A stretch of 64,000 nt of DNA from JAFGLZ01 sp964622545 (GCA_964622545.1 CAZUQM010000004.1:204189-268188); one strand, 5' to 3'. Counted from the stretch's first letter, positions 16,627 through 26,444 are shown. The notes: a model not told the origin generated them from the sequence alone. Program-made: numbers and translations.

Positions 16627-16797
16627 ATGGCTCACACTATCAACGACGAATGCATCACGTGTGGGACCTGCGTTGACGTCTGCCCCGAAGGGGCGATCGA
16701 CGAGGGCGAGGAGAAGTACGAGATCGACGCCGCCAAGTGCACCGATTGTGCCACCTGCGTCGAGGAATGCCCCGTCAGCGCAATCGAGCCGGCCTAA
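16627..16797 (+). CDS. 2[4Fe-4S] ferredoxin
   Basis: This encodes 56 residues. Two cluster-binding motifs are complete: CITCGTCVDVCPEGAI and CTDCATCVEECPVSAI. It is a small soluble electron carrier of the clostridial type. The start at 16627 (MAHTINDEC) follows GGGAGA at good spacing; an ATG four codons earlier has none. A stem-loop terminator follows the gene, so it is probably monocistronic. Confidence 0.95.
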   Translation: MAHTINDECITCGTCVDVCPEGAIDEGEEKYEIDAAKCTDCATCVEECPVSAIEPA

Positions 16798-16818
16798 GCC
16801 AGTTCGTGTCACAACTCC

Positions 16819-16857
16819 AGCGAGCCACCCTCATCGCGAGATGGGTGGCTCGCTTTG
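16819..16857 (+). terminator. Terminator after ferredoxin gene
   Basis: Stem GCGAGCCACCC...GGGTGGCTCGC followed by TTTGT. Confidence 0.8.
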
Positions 16858-17045
16858 TGCGCCGACTCGGCCGAAGGACCCGCCTCCAAAACCCCGGCCA
16901 AAGGATAGTCCCGTCTCATCCACCGGGACATGCAGGCATCTAAGGATGGACGCCCAGGCAGCCAGAACCCATAATGGCGCATGGTCACGACTTGGCCGGG
17001 AACCACAAACACCACAGATGCGGTACGACCTGAGGGACCAACAGC

Positions 17046-18026
17046 ATGTCCGACAAGACTGAGAAAGTCACCATCATCGGCTCGGGACCGGCGGGCTGGA
17101 CCGCCGCCATCTATGCGGCTCGTGCGAACCTCGATCCGCTCGTCTACGAGGGCCAACCGAAGCGCGTCGGCGCGATGAACGAGATCCCCGGCGGCCAGCT
17201 CATGTTCACGACGGACGTTGAGAACTATCCGGGCTTCCCCGAGGGCATCGAGGGGCCCGACATGATGAACAAGTTTCGCGAGCAGGCGAAGCACTTCGAC
17301 GTGCGGATCAAGACCAAGGACATCGATCGCGTCGATCTGTCCAACAGGCCCTTCAAGCTGTGGGACTCTGACGATAACGAGATTGAGTCGCACGCGATCA
17401 TCGTCGCAACCGGAGCACGGGCGAACTGGCTCGGGCTCGAAAACGAGCAGCGTCTAGCGCAGAGCGGCGGCGGCATCAGCGCGTGCGCGATCTGCGACGG
17501 GGCGCTGCCGATGTTCCGCGATAAGGAGCTCGTGGTCATCGGCGGGGGCGACTCGGCCATGGAGGAATCGCTGTATCTGTCCAAGTTCGCGTCGAAGGTC
17601 TACGTCATTCATCGCCGCGACGAACTCCGCGCCAGCAAGGTGATGCAGCAGCGCGTCTTCGACAACGACAAGATCGAGATCGTATGGAACAGCGTCGTCG
17701 TCGACGTGCTCGGCGACGAGAAGATCCAAGCCGTCAAGCTCAAGGACGTCAACACCGACGAGGAGCGCGACATGGAGGTCGGCGGCATGTTCCTGGCCAT
17801 TGGCCATACGCCGACGGTCGAGTTTCTCGACGGCCAGGTCGAGCTCGACGAAAACGACAACATCAAGCTGGCCGACCCCGCCCGCTCCACCACCAGCGTT
17901 GAGGGGGTCTTCGCCGCCGGCGACGTGGCCGACTCGATCTACCGACAGGCCGTCACCGCCGCGGGCATGGGGTGTAAGGCCGCCATCGACGCCGAACGCT
18001 GGCTCGGGGCCCAGGGCTTCGAGTAG
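17046..18026 (+). CDS. trxB: Thioredoxin reductase (FAD-dependent)
   Basis: This encodes 326 residues. The FAD-binding GSGPAG is at 12-17, the NADPH loop IGGGDSAMEE is at about 165-174, and FAAGDVAD is near the C-terminus. The redox-active disulfide is C147-A-I-C150 followed by DG, a conservative variant of the common CATC. The enzyme reduces thioredoxin with NADPH. A ribosome site (GAGGGACC) precedes the ATG. Thioredoxin itself is not in the window. Confidence 0.95.
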   Translation: MSDKTEKVTIIGSGPAGWTAAIYAARANLDPLVYEGQPKRVGAMNEIPGGQLMFTTDVENYPGFPEGIEGPDMMNKFREQAKHFDVRIKTKDIDRVDLSNRPFKLWDSDDNEIESHAIIVATGARANWLGLENEQRLAQSGGGISACAICDGALPMFRDKELVVIGGGDSAMEESLYLSKFASKVYVIHRRDELRASKVMQQRVFDNDKIEIVWNSVVVDVLGDEKIQAVKLKDVNTDEERDMEVGGMFLAIGHTPTVEFLDGQVELDENDNIKLADPARSTTSVEGVFAAGDVADSIYRQAVTAAGMGCKAAIDAERWLGAQGFE

Positions 18027-18092
18027 CCTGTCGGCTTTCGTCGGCCGTCGAACGAACCGTCGACCCCGCTGTGAACAGGGCGAAACCCATCC

Positions 18093-20144
18093 GTGCACTG
18101 GACCGACGCGCCTGACGCCCGCCTGGCGCTGACGATCATCCTGAACGCGGCCGTCCTATGGACGAGCACGCGCCTTGCTCGCCTGCTCGATGAGCGCGCC
18201 GACCCCGTCCAGCGTGCCATCGACGTCATCCTCCTCTTCAGCGCCGTGGCCGGCGGGTCGGTCGCGCTGCTCGGTTGGCTGGGCCTGCTGGACGTTGGTC
18301 CGCTCGTGGTCGTCGTGGCGGTGATCGCCGCGGCCACGGTGGTCCTGACCCGGCGCGTCCGGCCTGGCGACCCCCCGGGACCTGAACCTCAAGCCGGGCG
18401 ACTGCCCTACCCGCACGTGCTGATCGGGTTCTGCACGCTGGGCCTGCTGCTGGTGATGCTCTGGGTGGCTCGGGTTCGACCGCCGCTGGTGACCGACGCC
18501 CTGACCTACCATCTGGTCCTTTCCGCACGGTGGCTCCAGTGCGGTGGCATCGACCTGCAGCCGATCTGGTTCCACAATCCCGGCAACACCTATTCGCCGG
18601 TCTGGGCGTCATGCCTGTTCGCGTGGTTCATGCTTCCGATGGGCAACGATCTGCTCGCGCGGTTCGTCCAGGTCCCGTTTCTGATCCTCTGCGGGCTGTG
18701 CGTCTATCAACTGCTGCGGCGCGCCGAGGTCGACGCCTTCGTGGCCGCGGGCGCCGGCGCGATGCTCTGCCTGGCCCGGCCGTTCATGGGCGAGGGCTTC
18801 TGCGCCAAGGACGACGTCGTCCTGGCCGCGTACGTCCTCTGCCTGGTGCTCTCACTGGCCCCTGATCGCATGCGGACGCTCGGCGGCGGGGTCCGCGCGG
18901 GCGTGTCCCTCGGCATGCTGCTGGCGACCAAGTATATCGCGATCCTGGCCCTGCCCATGCTGGTGGTACTGTCGATCCCGTCCTTGCTTGACGCGCAGGC
19001 CCGGAGGCGTTGGCTCTGGGTTCTCGTGCCGCCGCTACTCATCGCCGGACCGTGGTATCTCCGGAACCTCCTGCTCGCGGGCAACCCGCTCTATCCGATC
19101 GAGGTCCGCATCGGATCGCACGTCGTCCTACCGGGCCTGTTCTGCACCGAGGTCGCCGACGCGTACCGGGGCCTGGACGGCCTCGTGAAGGTCTTTCTGA
19201 ACACCGGACGGTTTGCGCTCAGGCCTTGGATGCTCATCATGCTGGTGCTGGGCTGGATCGCCGCGGTCGTCCTGGCCGCGAGGCACTGGAAGCGCCAGCC
19301 GATCCTGGCCGGGTTGGTCGGCCCGCCGGTCTTCCTGGCGACCTTCTACCTGGTCTCGCCTGATCGGGAGATCCGCTATATCTTCGCGGTTGTCGCGCTG
19401 CTCTTCCTGGCCGGGGGTCTGGCCATCGGCCGGCTGCCGGGACCGGCCTGGATTCGACGGGGCCTGACGACGGTCCTGCTCGTCTGCTCGCTCCTGATCG
19501 AGGTGACGGCCTCGTTGCTGGTTGATTCCATTCTCATCGGCCTGGCCCTCGGGACGATGGGCTATCTCGCTTTCGTCGTCTGGCGACGGAAGGGGCCGAC
19601 GGTCGACCGGCAGGTCCGCGTCGGGGCTGTCGCCGTCGCGACGCTTCTCGCTTGCGGCTATGCCTACGTCTACTGGGGCGTCTACGTCGATCGTTGCCGG
19701 GGTGATTACCCGCTGGCCTGGTCGATCGCCTACCGCCAGGGCGGGCTCGGCCAGGCCTGGGCCTGGGTGACGCGGGAGGCTTCGCCGAACGACGTGATCG
19801 CCAGCGCCGGCACGCCCATGACGTATCCACTCATGGGGTTCGACCTCGAGCGGCGCGTGGTCTACGTACCGGTGCAGGACGGGGCGGAGAGCTACACCGA
19901 CCTGCCCACCATCGGCCCGTGCCTGACCAGCAGCCAGATTGTGCCGGCCACCTCGGCCCTGTATCGCAACGCCCCCGACCGCGACACTTGGCTCGAGCGC
20001 CTGCAGCGCGAGGGCGTGCGCTACCTGCTGACCACGTGCTTCCTCGGCGCCCAACCGATCGAGTATCGCTGGGCGGTGGCCGACGCACGCTTCCGGATCG
20101 CCTTCCAGAGCGAGGCGACGACGGTCTTTGAGCTGCGCGACTAG
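18093..20144 (+). CDS. Large polytopic membrane protein, ArnT/PMT-like glycosyltransferase candidate
   Basis: This encodes 683 residues with about a dozen hydrophobic helices and a soluble C-terminal domain (about 560-683). An early loop RPPLVTDALTYHLVLSARWL resembles the acidic first loop of ArnT/PMT-type (GT-C) glycosyltransferases, where the Asp is catalytic. This is suggestive only. The start is GTG at 18093; the ribosome site is weak. The stop codon TAG (20142-20144) is the TA target of the family A element that begins the tandem array, so the coding end and the element coincide. Confidence 0.75.
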   Translation: MHWTDAPDARLALTIILNAAVLWTSTRLARLLDERADPVQRAIDVILLFSAVAGGSVALLGWLGLLDVGPLVVVVAVIAAATVVLTRRVRPGDPPGPEPQAGRLPYPHVLIGFCTLGLLLVMLWVARVRPPLVTDALTYHLVLSARWLQCGGIDLQPIWFHNPGNTYSPVWASCLFAWFMLPMGNDLLARFVQVPFLILCGLCVYQLLRRAEVDAFVAAGAGAMLCLARPFMGEGFCAKDDVVLAAYVLCLVLSLAPDRMRTLGGGVRAGVSLGMLLATKYIAILALPMLVVLSIPSLLDAQARRRWLWVLVPPLLIAGPWYLRNLLLAGNPLYPIEVRIGSHVVLPGLFCTEVADAYRGLDGLVKVFLNTGRFALRPWMLIMLVLGWIAAVVLAARHWKRQPILAGLVGPPVFLATFYLVSPDREIRYIFAVVALLFLAGGLAIGRLPGPAWIRRGLTTVLLVCSLLIEVTASLLVDSILIGLALGTMGYLAFVVWRRKGPTVDRQVRVGAVAVATLLACGYAYVYWGVYVDRCRGDYPLAWSIAYRQGGLGQAWAWVTREASPNDVIASAGTPMTYPLMGFDLERRVVYVPVQDGAESYTDLPTIGPCLTSSQIVPATSALYRNAPDRDTWLERLQREGVRYLLTTCFLGAQPIEYRWAVADARFRIAFQSEATTVFELRD

Positions 20145-21070
20145 TAGTCCAACACAATTGAATTTGTCGGTTCCACAACTTCGGGGTCGTCGTCAGAGAC
20201 GCGACTGTGAAGGAGCGTTGCCGTTCAAGCGCTCCAACAACACAGCTCCCTGACGGTCGCTGCTCTGAGTGACGTATCGCTTACCTGATCGGAACCCACA
20301 AAAACAAGTGTGGTCGGGTACTAGTGGTCCAACTCCGGGTTCGCGGAGACGCGACTGTGAAGGAGCGTTGTCGTTCAGGCGCTCCAACGACACAGCTCCC
20401 TGACGGTCGCTGCTCTGAGTGACGTATCGCTTACCTGATCGGAACCCACAAAAACAAGTGTGGTCGGGTACTAGTGGTCCAACTCCGGGTTCGCGGAGAC
20501 GCGACTGTGAAGGAGCGTTGTCGTTCAGGCGCTCCAACAACACAGCTCCCTGACGGTCGCTGCTCTGAGTGACGTATCGCTTACCTGATCGGAACCCACA
20601 AAAACAAGTGTGGTCGGGTACTAGTGGTCCAACTCCGGGTTCGCGGAGACGCGACTGTGAAGGAGCGTTGCCGTTCAAGCGCTCCAACAACACAGCTCCC
20701 TGACGGTCGCTGCTCTGAGTGACGTATCGCTTACCTGATCGGAACCCACAAAAACAAGTGTGGTCGGGTACTAGTGGTCCAACTCCGGGTTCGCGGAGAC
20801 GCGACTGTGAAGGAGCGTTGCCGTTCAAGCGCTCCAACGACACAGCTCCCTGACGGTCGCTGCTCTGAGTGACGTATCGCTTACCTGATCGGAACCCACA
20901 AAAACAAGTGTGGTCGGGTACTAGTGGTCCAACTCCGGGTTCGCGGAGACGCGACTGTGAAGGAGCGTTGCCGTTCAAGCGCTCCAACGACACAGCTCCC
21001 TGACGGTCGCTGTGCTGCGTGGCGTCTCGCCCTCCCGATGGGAGCCGACAAAGACACGTGTGGTCGGGTA
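20141..21070 (+). repeat. Family A element plus five 150-bp tandem units
   Basis: The first unit (20141-20320, 180 bp) has the complete left end. Five shorter units start at 20321, 20471, 20621, 20771 and 20921, each with exactly 150-bp spacing, beginning CTAGTGGTCCAACTCCGGGT. Units differ in a small linked block in the hairpin (TGTCGTTCAGG or TGCCGTTCAAG, then AACAAC or AACGAC). The last unit has drifted from 21010 onward. The unit length is a multiple of three, so a 266-residue frame runs through it; I do not regard that as a gene. Confidence 0.92.
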
Positions 21071-21700
21071 CTGGTCGTCCAGCCTCATCGAGTTTGTCGG
21101 TCCGCTGTGAGGGCGACGACCTTCGCCGGGGCTAGGGCGGATAGACGCTCCTAGGCAGGCGGGCCCTGCGCGTTGCCACACGGCTCAGCGCAACCCGCTG
21201 TGCTTGGTAGCTTCGGCGACGGCCTATCGCCCCTGGCGGCTAGGCCACTGTGTCGTACAAGAGGAGGCATCAGCGAGCGGCGTGAGCCGTGGGATTCGTG
21301 CGCCCCGGCGAGGTGCTGAGCCCTTTTAGGGGCGGCGGATCATCGTGCTCAACCAGGTGTTGCCCGTCGTCCTGATGGCGCTCCGGCCTGTCGCCCCGAT
21401 GGTCCTCAGGGCTGTCGCCCCGATGGGGCCTGGTTTGTTGAGTGCCCATGCACACGGGTTCCGCTCGCCTGGCGGCTCGCTTCATCCGTGGCTACAGTCC
21501 ATCGTCGGGGCTAGATCGCCGTCGGAGACGGCTCCTAGGACACGTTTTCTGCTCAGCGGAAGGCGTGTCGAGAGGCACGCCATGTCCTTGCCCTCTCGGG
21601 CAAGCGACCCCACTGAGGACAACGGGGATCGCCCTGTTCGGCGCGCCCACGTCGGCTATACTACACACGTCAGCCCTTGACGACTCGGAGATTTCGCACG
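21071..21700. other. Degenerate repeat region with no gene
   Basis: 21071-21110 (CTGGTCGTCC ... GTTTGTCGGTCC) is a decayed left end of a family A element. 21590-21640 carries family C-like palindromes (CTTGCCCTCTCGGGCAAG and ACCCCACTGAGGACAACGGGG-type). Between them are short GC-rich direct repeats such as GTCGCCCCGATG (21400 and 21418). No credible coding frame is seen. Confidence 0.55.
21657..21662 (+). promoter_or_regulatory. Possible -10 box (TATACT) before the GH42-like gene
   Basis: TATACT lies 39 bp upstream of the ATG at 21701 in otherwise GC-rich DNA. No good -35 box is seen at 17 bp. Confidence 0.35.
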
Positions 21701-24700
21701 ATGCGCATGGCCGTGCTGGGCGTTCATATCGGCATCATGCTCCTGGTGGGGTGCAGCGAGCCGATCACCGTCACGCCCGTCCAGCGAACGGTCGGCTTCT
21801 ACCGGCCCGACGGTCGATCCGCCTGGGACTCGGGGCGGACCGAGGAGCGTCTCCGCAGCGAGTTCGACACGTACGACCTCGAGCAACGCTTCGACGCCAA
21901 GGGGGTCGAGGCGATGCGTTGGCGGTTCCGGTCGAAGTCCATCGGCTACGCCGACGCCTTCCTCTCGCATGAGATCGGCACGGTCTTCAGGTCCATCCGT
22001 GTTCGGCTTCGCAACGCCGGCCCGCCGGTCGACCTGGCGATGAAGCTCATCGACGCCGGCGGGGCCGAGTGGACGGTCGAACCGATCGAGTTGGCCGAGT
22101 GCGGGTGGCAGTGGATCCGCTGGGACCGGTCGGCGTTTCGCATCGCACGATGGAGCCGAGATCCCGACGGCACGATCGACCTGCCGATCCGCGGCCTGGC
22201 GCTGATCGCCTTCGGCATCCGGTCCGGCCAGGCGTACGAGCTGTGGGTGCGACGGATCGATTTGGTCCGCGACGAGGTCGTCGTGCCGGGGCTCCGCATC
22301 GAGCTGCCCGAGGTCGCCCAGGCCGACGAGCCCGTACCCATCACGATACGCTTCGCCGGGCGCCCGCCCGCCGCGCCCTGGTGGGTCGGTCTGTGGGACG
22401 AGGACAGCCAGATGCTGCGTCGCAAGCTGGGCGACCTCGTCAGCGGACAGACCGTGGTGGTCCCGCTGCCGCGCTATCTTCGCGGTGGTCGCTACGTGCT
22501 GCGTCCGACCGTCGGCGACATGCCCGTCCTGGTGGGCCGCGACGCCGAGCCCTACGACGTGCCCCTCGTCGTCGAGGCCCGACCCGCGGACGCCGACCAG
22601 ACCGTCGCGGAGGTCAAGGCTCACGGCGGTGTGCCCACGCTGATGATCAACGACCTGCCCGACGCCTGCATGGCCTACATGACGTACAATCCCAGACCGC
22701 GCCCCTTCCGCCAGTTCGGCCGGGCCGGCGTGCGGCTGTTTTCCTTCAGCGCTACGCCGACGGCCGCCGCGTATGGGCTGTCGCCGACGGCCTGGGTCGC
22801 CCCCGGCGAGTTCGACTTCTCGCACCTCGACCGCCGCGCGCGGATGCTGCTGGACGAGGTGCCCGACGCCCATGTCTTCCCAAGGATCTACCTGTTCAGC
22901 CCCGGTTGGTGGGACGAGCGCCATCCCGATCATCTCGTGACCTACGACCCCGGCGACGGCAAGCCCCGCGTGTTTCGCCGTGACGGCAGGAAGGCCTCAC
23001 CCTCGTGGGCCTCGCCCGTCTGGCGACAGGACACGGCCACGGCCATCCGACACCTCATCCGCTACGTCGAGGCATCGCCCTATGCCGACCGCGTCATCGG
23101 CTACCACATCGCCTCGGGCACGACCGAGGAGTGGATGATGTGGGGGGCGAACGAGAACCGATGGGTCGATTACTCGCCGGTCAATCTGGCCGCGTTTCGC
23201 GATTGGCTTCGTCGGCGCTACGCCGACGATCGGGCCTTGCAGAAGGGGTGGAACGACCCGACCGTGACTCTGGACACGGCCACCATCCCCTCCTATCGCG
23301 AGCGAGCCCGAACGCGGTTCGGCATCCTGCGCGATCCCCAGCAGGAACAGCAGGTCGTCGACTTCACCTGGTACATGTCCGACCTGACGGCCGAGACGAT
23401 CGGCCTGTTCGCTCGGACGATCAAGGAGACCACCGGCGGCACGAAGCTGGTCGGCGCCTTCTACGGCTACCTGATGCAGCTCATGGACCACCGCCAGCAG
23501 AACGCCGCACACCTGTCGCTGGGCAAGGTGCTGGCCAACCCGGACATCGACTTCATGACCTCGCCCAGCTCCTACTCGTTCCGACGGCCCGGCGAGGGCT
23601 ACAGCCACTTCATGTCGCTCACCGACAGCGTCAAGCTGCACGGCAAGCTCTGGATCGACGAGAACGACTACCGCACCTGGCTGACCGACGCGCCTACCGG
23701 TCGATGGGGCAAGACCGACACCTACGAGGCGACGTTGTGGCAAGAGCGTCGCGAGCTGGCCAGCGTGCTGGGCCAGGGCTGCGGGCAGTGGTGGTTCGAC
23801 ATGGGCGGCGGGTGGTTCGACGACGACCGGATGATGCAAGAGATCCGGCAACAGGTGCGGATCGCCGAGCGCACGCTCCGTCTGCCGCGCGGACCGGTGG
23901 CCGAGATCGCCGTGGTCGTCGACGACAAGAGCTTGGCCTACCTCCAACCCGGCAACCGTCTGAACCGGCCGCTGTTGCACGATCTCCTGCCGCATCTGGC
24001 CCGGACGGGCGCGCCCGTCGCCTACTATCTGCTGAGCGATCTGCCGAACGCGCCGAAGCACAAGCTGTACGTCTTCTTGAACGCCTTGGCGCCGACCCGG
24101 GCCCAGCGGCAGGCCGTCGACGCGCTCAAGGGCGACGGCCGCGTGCTGATGTTCTTCTGGGCCAGCGGCATCTACCGCGACGGCAAGCTCGATCCGACCG
24201 GCGTGAGCGACCTGGTCGGCATGAAGGTGGCCACGTCCGACCGCCGCGCACGGCTCGCGGGTCGGTTCGAGCCGGACTCGAGGCGGCTGGGTCGCGCGGC
24301 GGGCGAGCCGGTGGGCAGCGATCTGATGATGGCCCCGTCGTTCACGGTGGTTGACGAGGATGCGGCCGCACTCGCCCGCGACGGCCGCGACCGCCCCGTC
24401 ATCGCCATGCGGACGCATCCCAAGTGGACCAGCGTTTACTCGGCGATTCCCGTGCCTTCGCGGGCCTTCTACACGGCCCTGGCCGAGCGGGCGGACGTGC
24501 ACCGCTGCATCGAGACGCCCGACGTCGTCTACGCCACGCAGAGTCTGCTGGCGATCGCCTGCGATCATTCGGGCAAGCGGACCGTCCGGCTCCGCCAGCC
24601 CGCCCGCGTGCATGACCTCTTCGCGGATCGGCGCGTCTGCGACGGCGAGGAGACGTTCGAGATCCGCCTGGACCGCCACGAAACCGCCCTGCTGCTGATC

Positions 24701-24718
24701 CAACCCGCGCCGAAGTAG
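21701..24718 (+). CDS. GH42-like glycoside hydrolase lipoprotein
   Basis: This encodes 1005 residues. The lipobox is GIMLLVGCSE, so it is anchored at C18 or so. Residues about 20-310 form a beta-rich region (probably carbohydrate-binding or Ig-like). A TIM-barrel region follows with WVAPGEFDFSHLD, GYHIASGTTEEWMMWG and KLWIDENDYRTW, the latter two likely holding the acid/base and nucleophile Glu. A Rossmann-like segment with AEIAVVVDDKSLAYLQPG resembles the trimerisation domain of GH42 beta-galactosidases. The substrate is unknown. The start at 21701 was chosen for the signal peptide and CGGAG; an upstream start at 21677 would add eight residues. Confidence 0.8.
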   Translation: MRMAVLGVHIGIMLLVGCSEPITVTPVQRTVGFYRPDGRSAWDSGRTEERLRSEFDTYDLEQRFDAKGVEAMRWRFRSKSIGYADAFLSHEIGTVFRSIRVRLRNAGPPVDLAMKLIDAGGAEWTVEPIELAECGWQWIRWDRSAFRIARWSRDPDGTIDLPIRGLALIAFGIRSGQAYELWVRRIDLVRDEVVVPGLRIELPEVAQADEPVPITIRFAGRPPAAPWWVGLWDEDSQMLRRKLGDLVSGQTVVVPLPRYLRGGRYVLRPTVGDMPVLVGRDAEPYDVPLVVEARPADADQTVAEVKAHGGVPTLMINDLPDACMAYMTYNPRPRPFRQFGRAGVRLFSFSATPTAAAYGLSPTAWVAPGEFDFSHLDRRARMLLDEVPDAHVFPRIYLFSPGWWDERHPDHLVTYDPGDGKPRVFRRDGRKASPSWASPVWRQDTATAIRHLIRYVEASPYADRVIGYHIASGTTEEWMMWGANENRWVDYSPVNLAAFRDWLRRRYADDRALQKGWNDPTVTLDTATIPSYRERARTRFGILRDPQQEQQVVDFTWYMSDLTAETIGLFARTIKETTGGTKLVGAFYGYLMQLMDHRQQNAAHLSLGKVLANPDIDFMTSPSSYSFRRPGEGYSHFMSLTDSVKLHGKLWIDENDYRTWLTDAPTGRWGKTDTYEATLWQERRELASVLGQGCGQWWFDMGGGWFDDDRMMQEIRQQVRIAERTLRLPRGPVAEIAVVVDDKSLAYLQPGNRLNRPLLHDLLPHLARTGAPVAYYLLSDLPNAPKHKLYVFLNALAPTRAQRQAVDALKGDGRVLMFFWASGIYRDGKLDPTGVSDLVGMKVATSDRRARLAGRFEPDSRRLGRAAGEPVGSDLMMAPSFTVVDEDAAALARDGRDRPVIAMRTHPKWTSVYSAIPVPSRAFYTALAERADVHRCIETPDVVYATQSLLAIACDHSGKRTVRLRQPARVHDLFADRRVCDGEETFEIRLDRHETALLLIQPAPK

Positions 24719-24730
24719 CCGCCGATCTGG

Positions 24731-24736
24731 TATACT
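24731..24736 (+). promoter_or_regulatory. Possible -10 box (TATACT) before the metalloprotease gene
   Basis: TATACT follows the stop of the GH42-like gene by 12 bp. It could drive the protease gene, with a leader of about 95 bases. No clear -35 box is seen. Confidence 0.3.
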
Positions 24737-24836
24737 CACGGGTCGTGTGACCCGGCCGGGCGCGACCGGGCCCAACGGCCGTCGAGCGGCTACGTTCGTC
24801 GACCGCCTCCGTCGCCGGGCTCTGGAAGGATGGCGC

Positions 24837-26444
24837 ATGCCCTCAGCTTGGACCCGCCTGTTTGCCGGCCTCGTGCTGGGTCTCTCGGTTCCCCTGCCGG
24901 TCCTCGCGATGGGGCACCTCCATGCCGACCGTCCCGAGGCGTACCCCGCCCTCGACCCGTCCGTCGTCCGCGACGGCGTCATTGATTACACCGTCGACCT
25001 CCACCGGCTGCTCAACGTGGCCGGCACGAGCTACACGCCCGAGGACGTCCCGCGACTGGAGGCGGCGGTCGTCCGGGCGTTCGACATGTGGAACGAGGTG
25101 CTGGCGCCCCTGGGCCTGCGATTCGAGAGGGTCGATCGGACCGAGGACATCGACCTGCCCGTCTTCACGTTCGATTATGAGCGTCTGCTGCCGCCGTATT
25201 TCCAGATCGAATCGATCGCGGGCGCTCACTCTTTCTCTGTCCTGGGCCTGTACGTCTGGCAGCTCCCGCTCATCTTCGACAGCACGGAGGTCTTCGCCGA
25301 CCTGTCCGAGACCGACGTCGTCGCCGACCGTCCGTTGGCCCATCCCTATACGTGCTTCACGGCCGAGCAGAGCCTGGACATCACCTCCGTCGCCCTGCAC
25401 GAGATCGGCCACGTGCTCGGCATGGCTCATCCGTCGGACTCCCATAAGCAAGGCAAGAGCTTCAACTTCCTCGCGCTCGACTCGGTGCGAGTCGACGGCC
25501 GGTGCCTGCGGACGAGCGCGTTTCTCTGCGGCGAGCATGTCGACCGTCGCCGTCCGCTGCTCCGCACGGAGTTGGACTCGGTCATGAAGGTGCCCATCGA
25601 GTTCGGCATCCGCTACGCCGAGATTCCGCCCGCCGATCGGGCCTTCGTTGCCTTCGCGCTGAGGTACCTCAACCCGCACGGGGCGGATGAGGTCCTCGCC
25701 CGGGCCAGGCAGATGTTTCGCGAGACCTCGCCGCTGCGGTTCGCCAACGTCATCACCGAATTCGAGCGGGCCGTGGAGGGCGCCGAGAACAACAACATCC
25801 TCGAGCACGCCCAGACCGTCGAGCCCAACACGATCGTCCTCGGTTCGATCTCTCTGGTGGACGCGCCCAACGGCGAGGCCGAGGAGGATGTGGACGTCTA
25901 TGCCTTCGAGGTCACCGAGGCCACGCTAGACGCGGTCTGGGTGTTCGACATCGACATGGGAGCCGGGCTGCTCGGTACCTCATGGGTCGACGCGCAGCTC
26001 GAGCTCCGCGACGCGTCGGGGGCCACACTGGCCGAGGTCGACGACGTTGAAAAGCCCGACGAGGGCAGCCTGAGCGAGCTCGACCCGTTCCTCGAGTATC
26101 GCTTCGCCTCGCCGGGGACGTACTACCTGCTGGTCCGCAGCGCGGTCGACCTGACGGACCCCGACGGCTCGGGCGACTACGAGCTCAAGATCGGCGTGGG
26201 CGGCGTGCCCGAGCCGACCGGCGTCCGCGAGCCGATCCCCGCGTTGGTCGACCCGAGCGTGGCTGAGTGCATCGGTGCGGGCCCGATCGACACCTCGGCC
26301 GTCCCGTGCATGGGGTTCGGCATCCTGGCCGGGTGGTTGGCGGTGTGGGTGCTTTCCTTCGTCCGTCGCGTCCGCGCCCCCGAGCCCCGCTTTCCTCAGC
26401 GGGGTCACTTGCCCAGGAGGGCAAGTCGGCAGCGTGAGTCCTGA
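24837..26444 (+). CDS. Secreted matrixin-like zinc metalloprotease with C-terminal membrane anchor
   Basis: This encodes 535 residues from the ATG at 24837 (ribosome site GGAAGGA). A signal peptide ends near PLPVLAMG. The zinc motif HEIGHVLGMAH is at 188-198 (H188, E189, H192, H198), diagnostic of metzincins. Residues about 350-480 form a beta-sandwich typical of bacterial pre-peptidase C-terminal domains (VDVYAFEV ... YYLLVRSAVDLTDPDGSGDY). A hydrophobic anchor (about 493-510) is followed by RRVR. The last ~20 residues, from PEPRFPQRGH, are encoded by the left arm of repeat C1, so the natural C-terminus was probably shorter. Confidence 0.85.
   Translation: MPSAWTRLFAGLVLGLSVPLPVLAMGHLHADRPEAYPALDPSVVRDGVIDYTVDLHRLLNVAGTSYTPEDVPRLEAAVVRAFDMWNEVLAPLGLRFERVDRTEDIDLPVFTFDYERLLPPYFQIESIAGAHSFSVLGLYVWQLPLIFDSTEVFADLSETDVVADRPLAHPYTCFTAEQSLDITSVALHEIGHVLGMAHPSDSHKQGKSFNFLALDSVRVDGRCLRTSAFLCGEHVDRRRPLLRTELDSVMKVPIEFGIRYAEIPPADRAFVAFALRYLNPHGADEVLARARQMFRETSPLRFANVITEFERAVEGAENNNILEHAQTVEPNTIVLGSISLVDAPNGEAEEDVDVYAFEVTEATLDAVWVFDIDMGAGLLGTSWVDAQLELRDASGATLAEVDDVEKPDEGSLSELDPFLEYRFASPGTYYLLVRSAVDLTDPDGSGDYELKIGVGGVPEPTGVREPIPALVDPSVAECIGAGPIDTSAVPCMGFGILAGWLAVWVLSFVRRVRAPEPRFPQRGHLPRRASRQRES

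Noticed and set aside
20193..20993. 266-residue open frame on the minus strand made of 50-residue repeats
   Set aside because: The frame is a by-product of a 150-bp tandem DNA repeat with no stops. There is no ribosome site, and sequence similarity among units is nucleotide-level including non-coding copies elsewhere.
20141..21070. CRISPR array
   Set aside because: Units are 150 bp and adjoin directly with no unique spacers, and no cas genes are present.
22997..24982. 661-codon minus-strand frame opposite the GH42-like gene
   Set aside because: Shadow frame of a strongly coding plus-strand gene with a lipobox and catalytic motifs.
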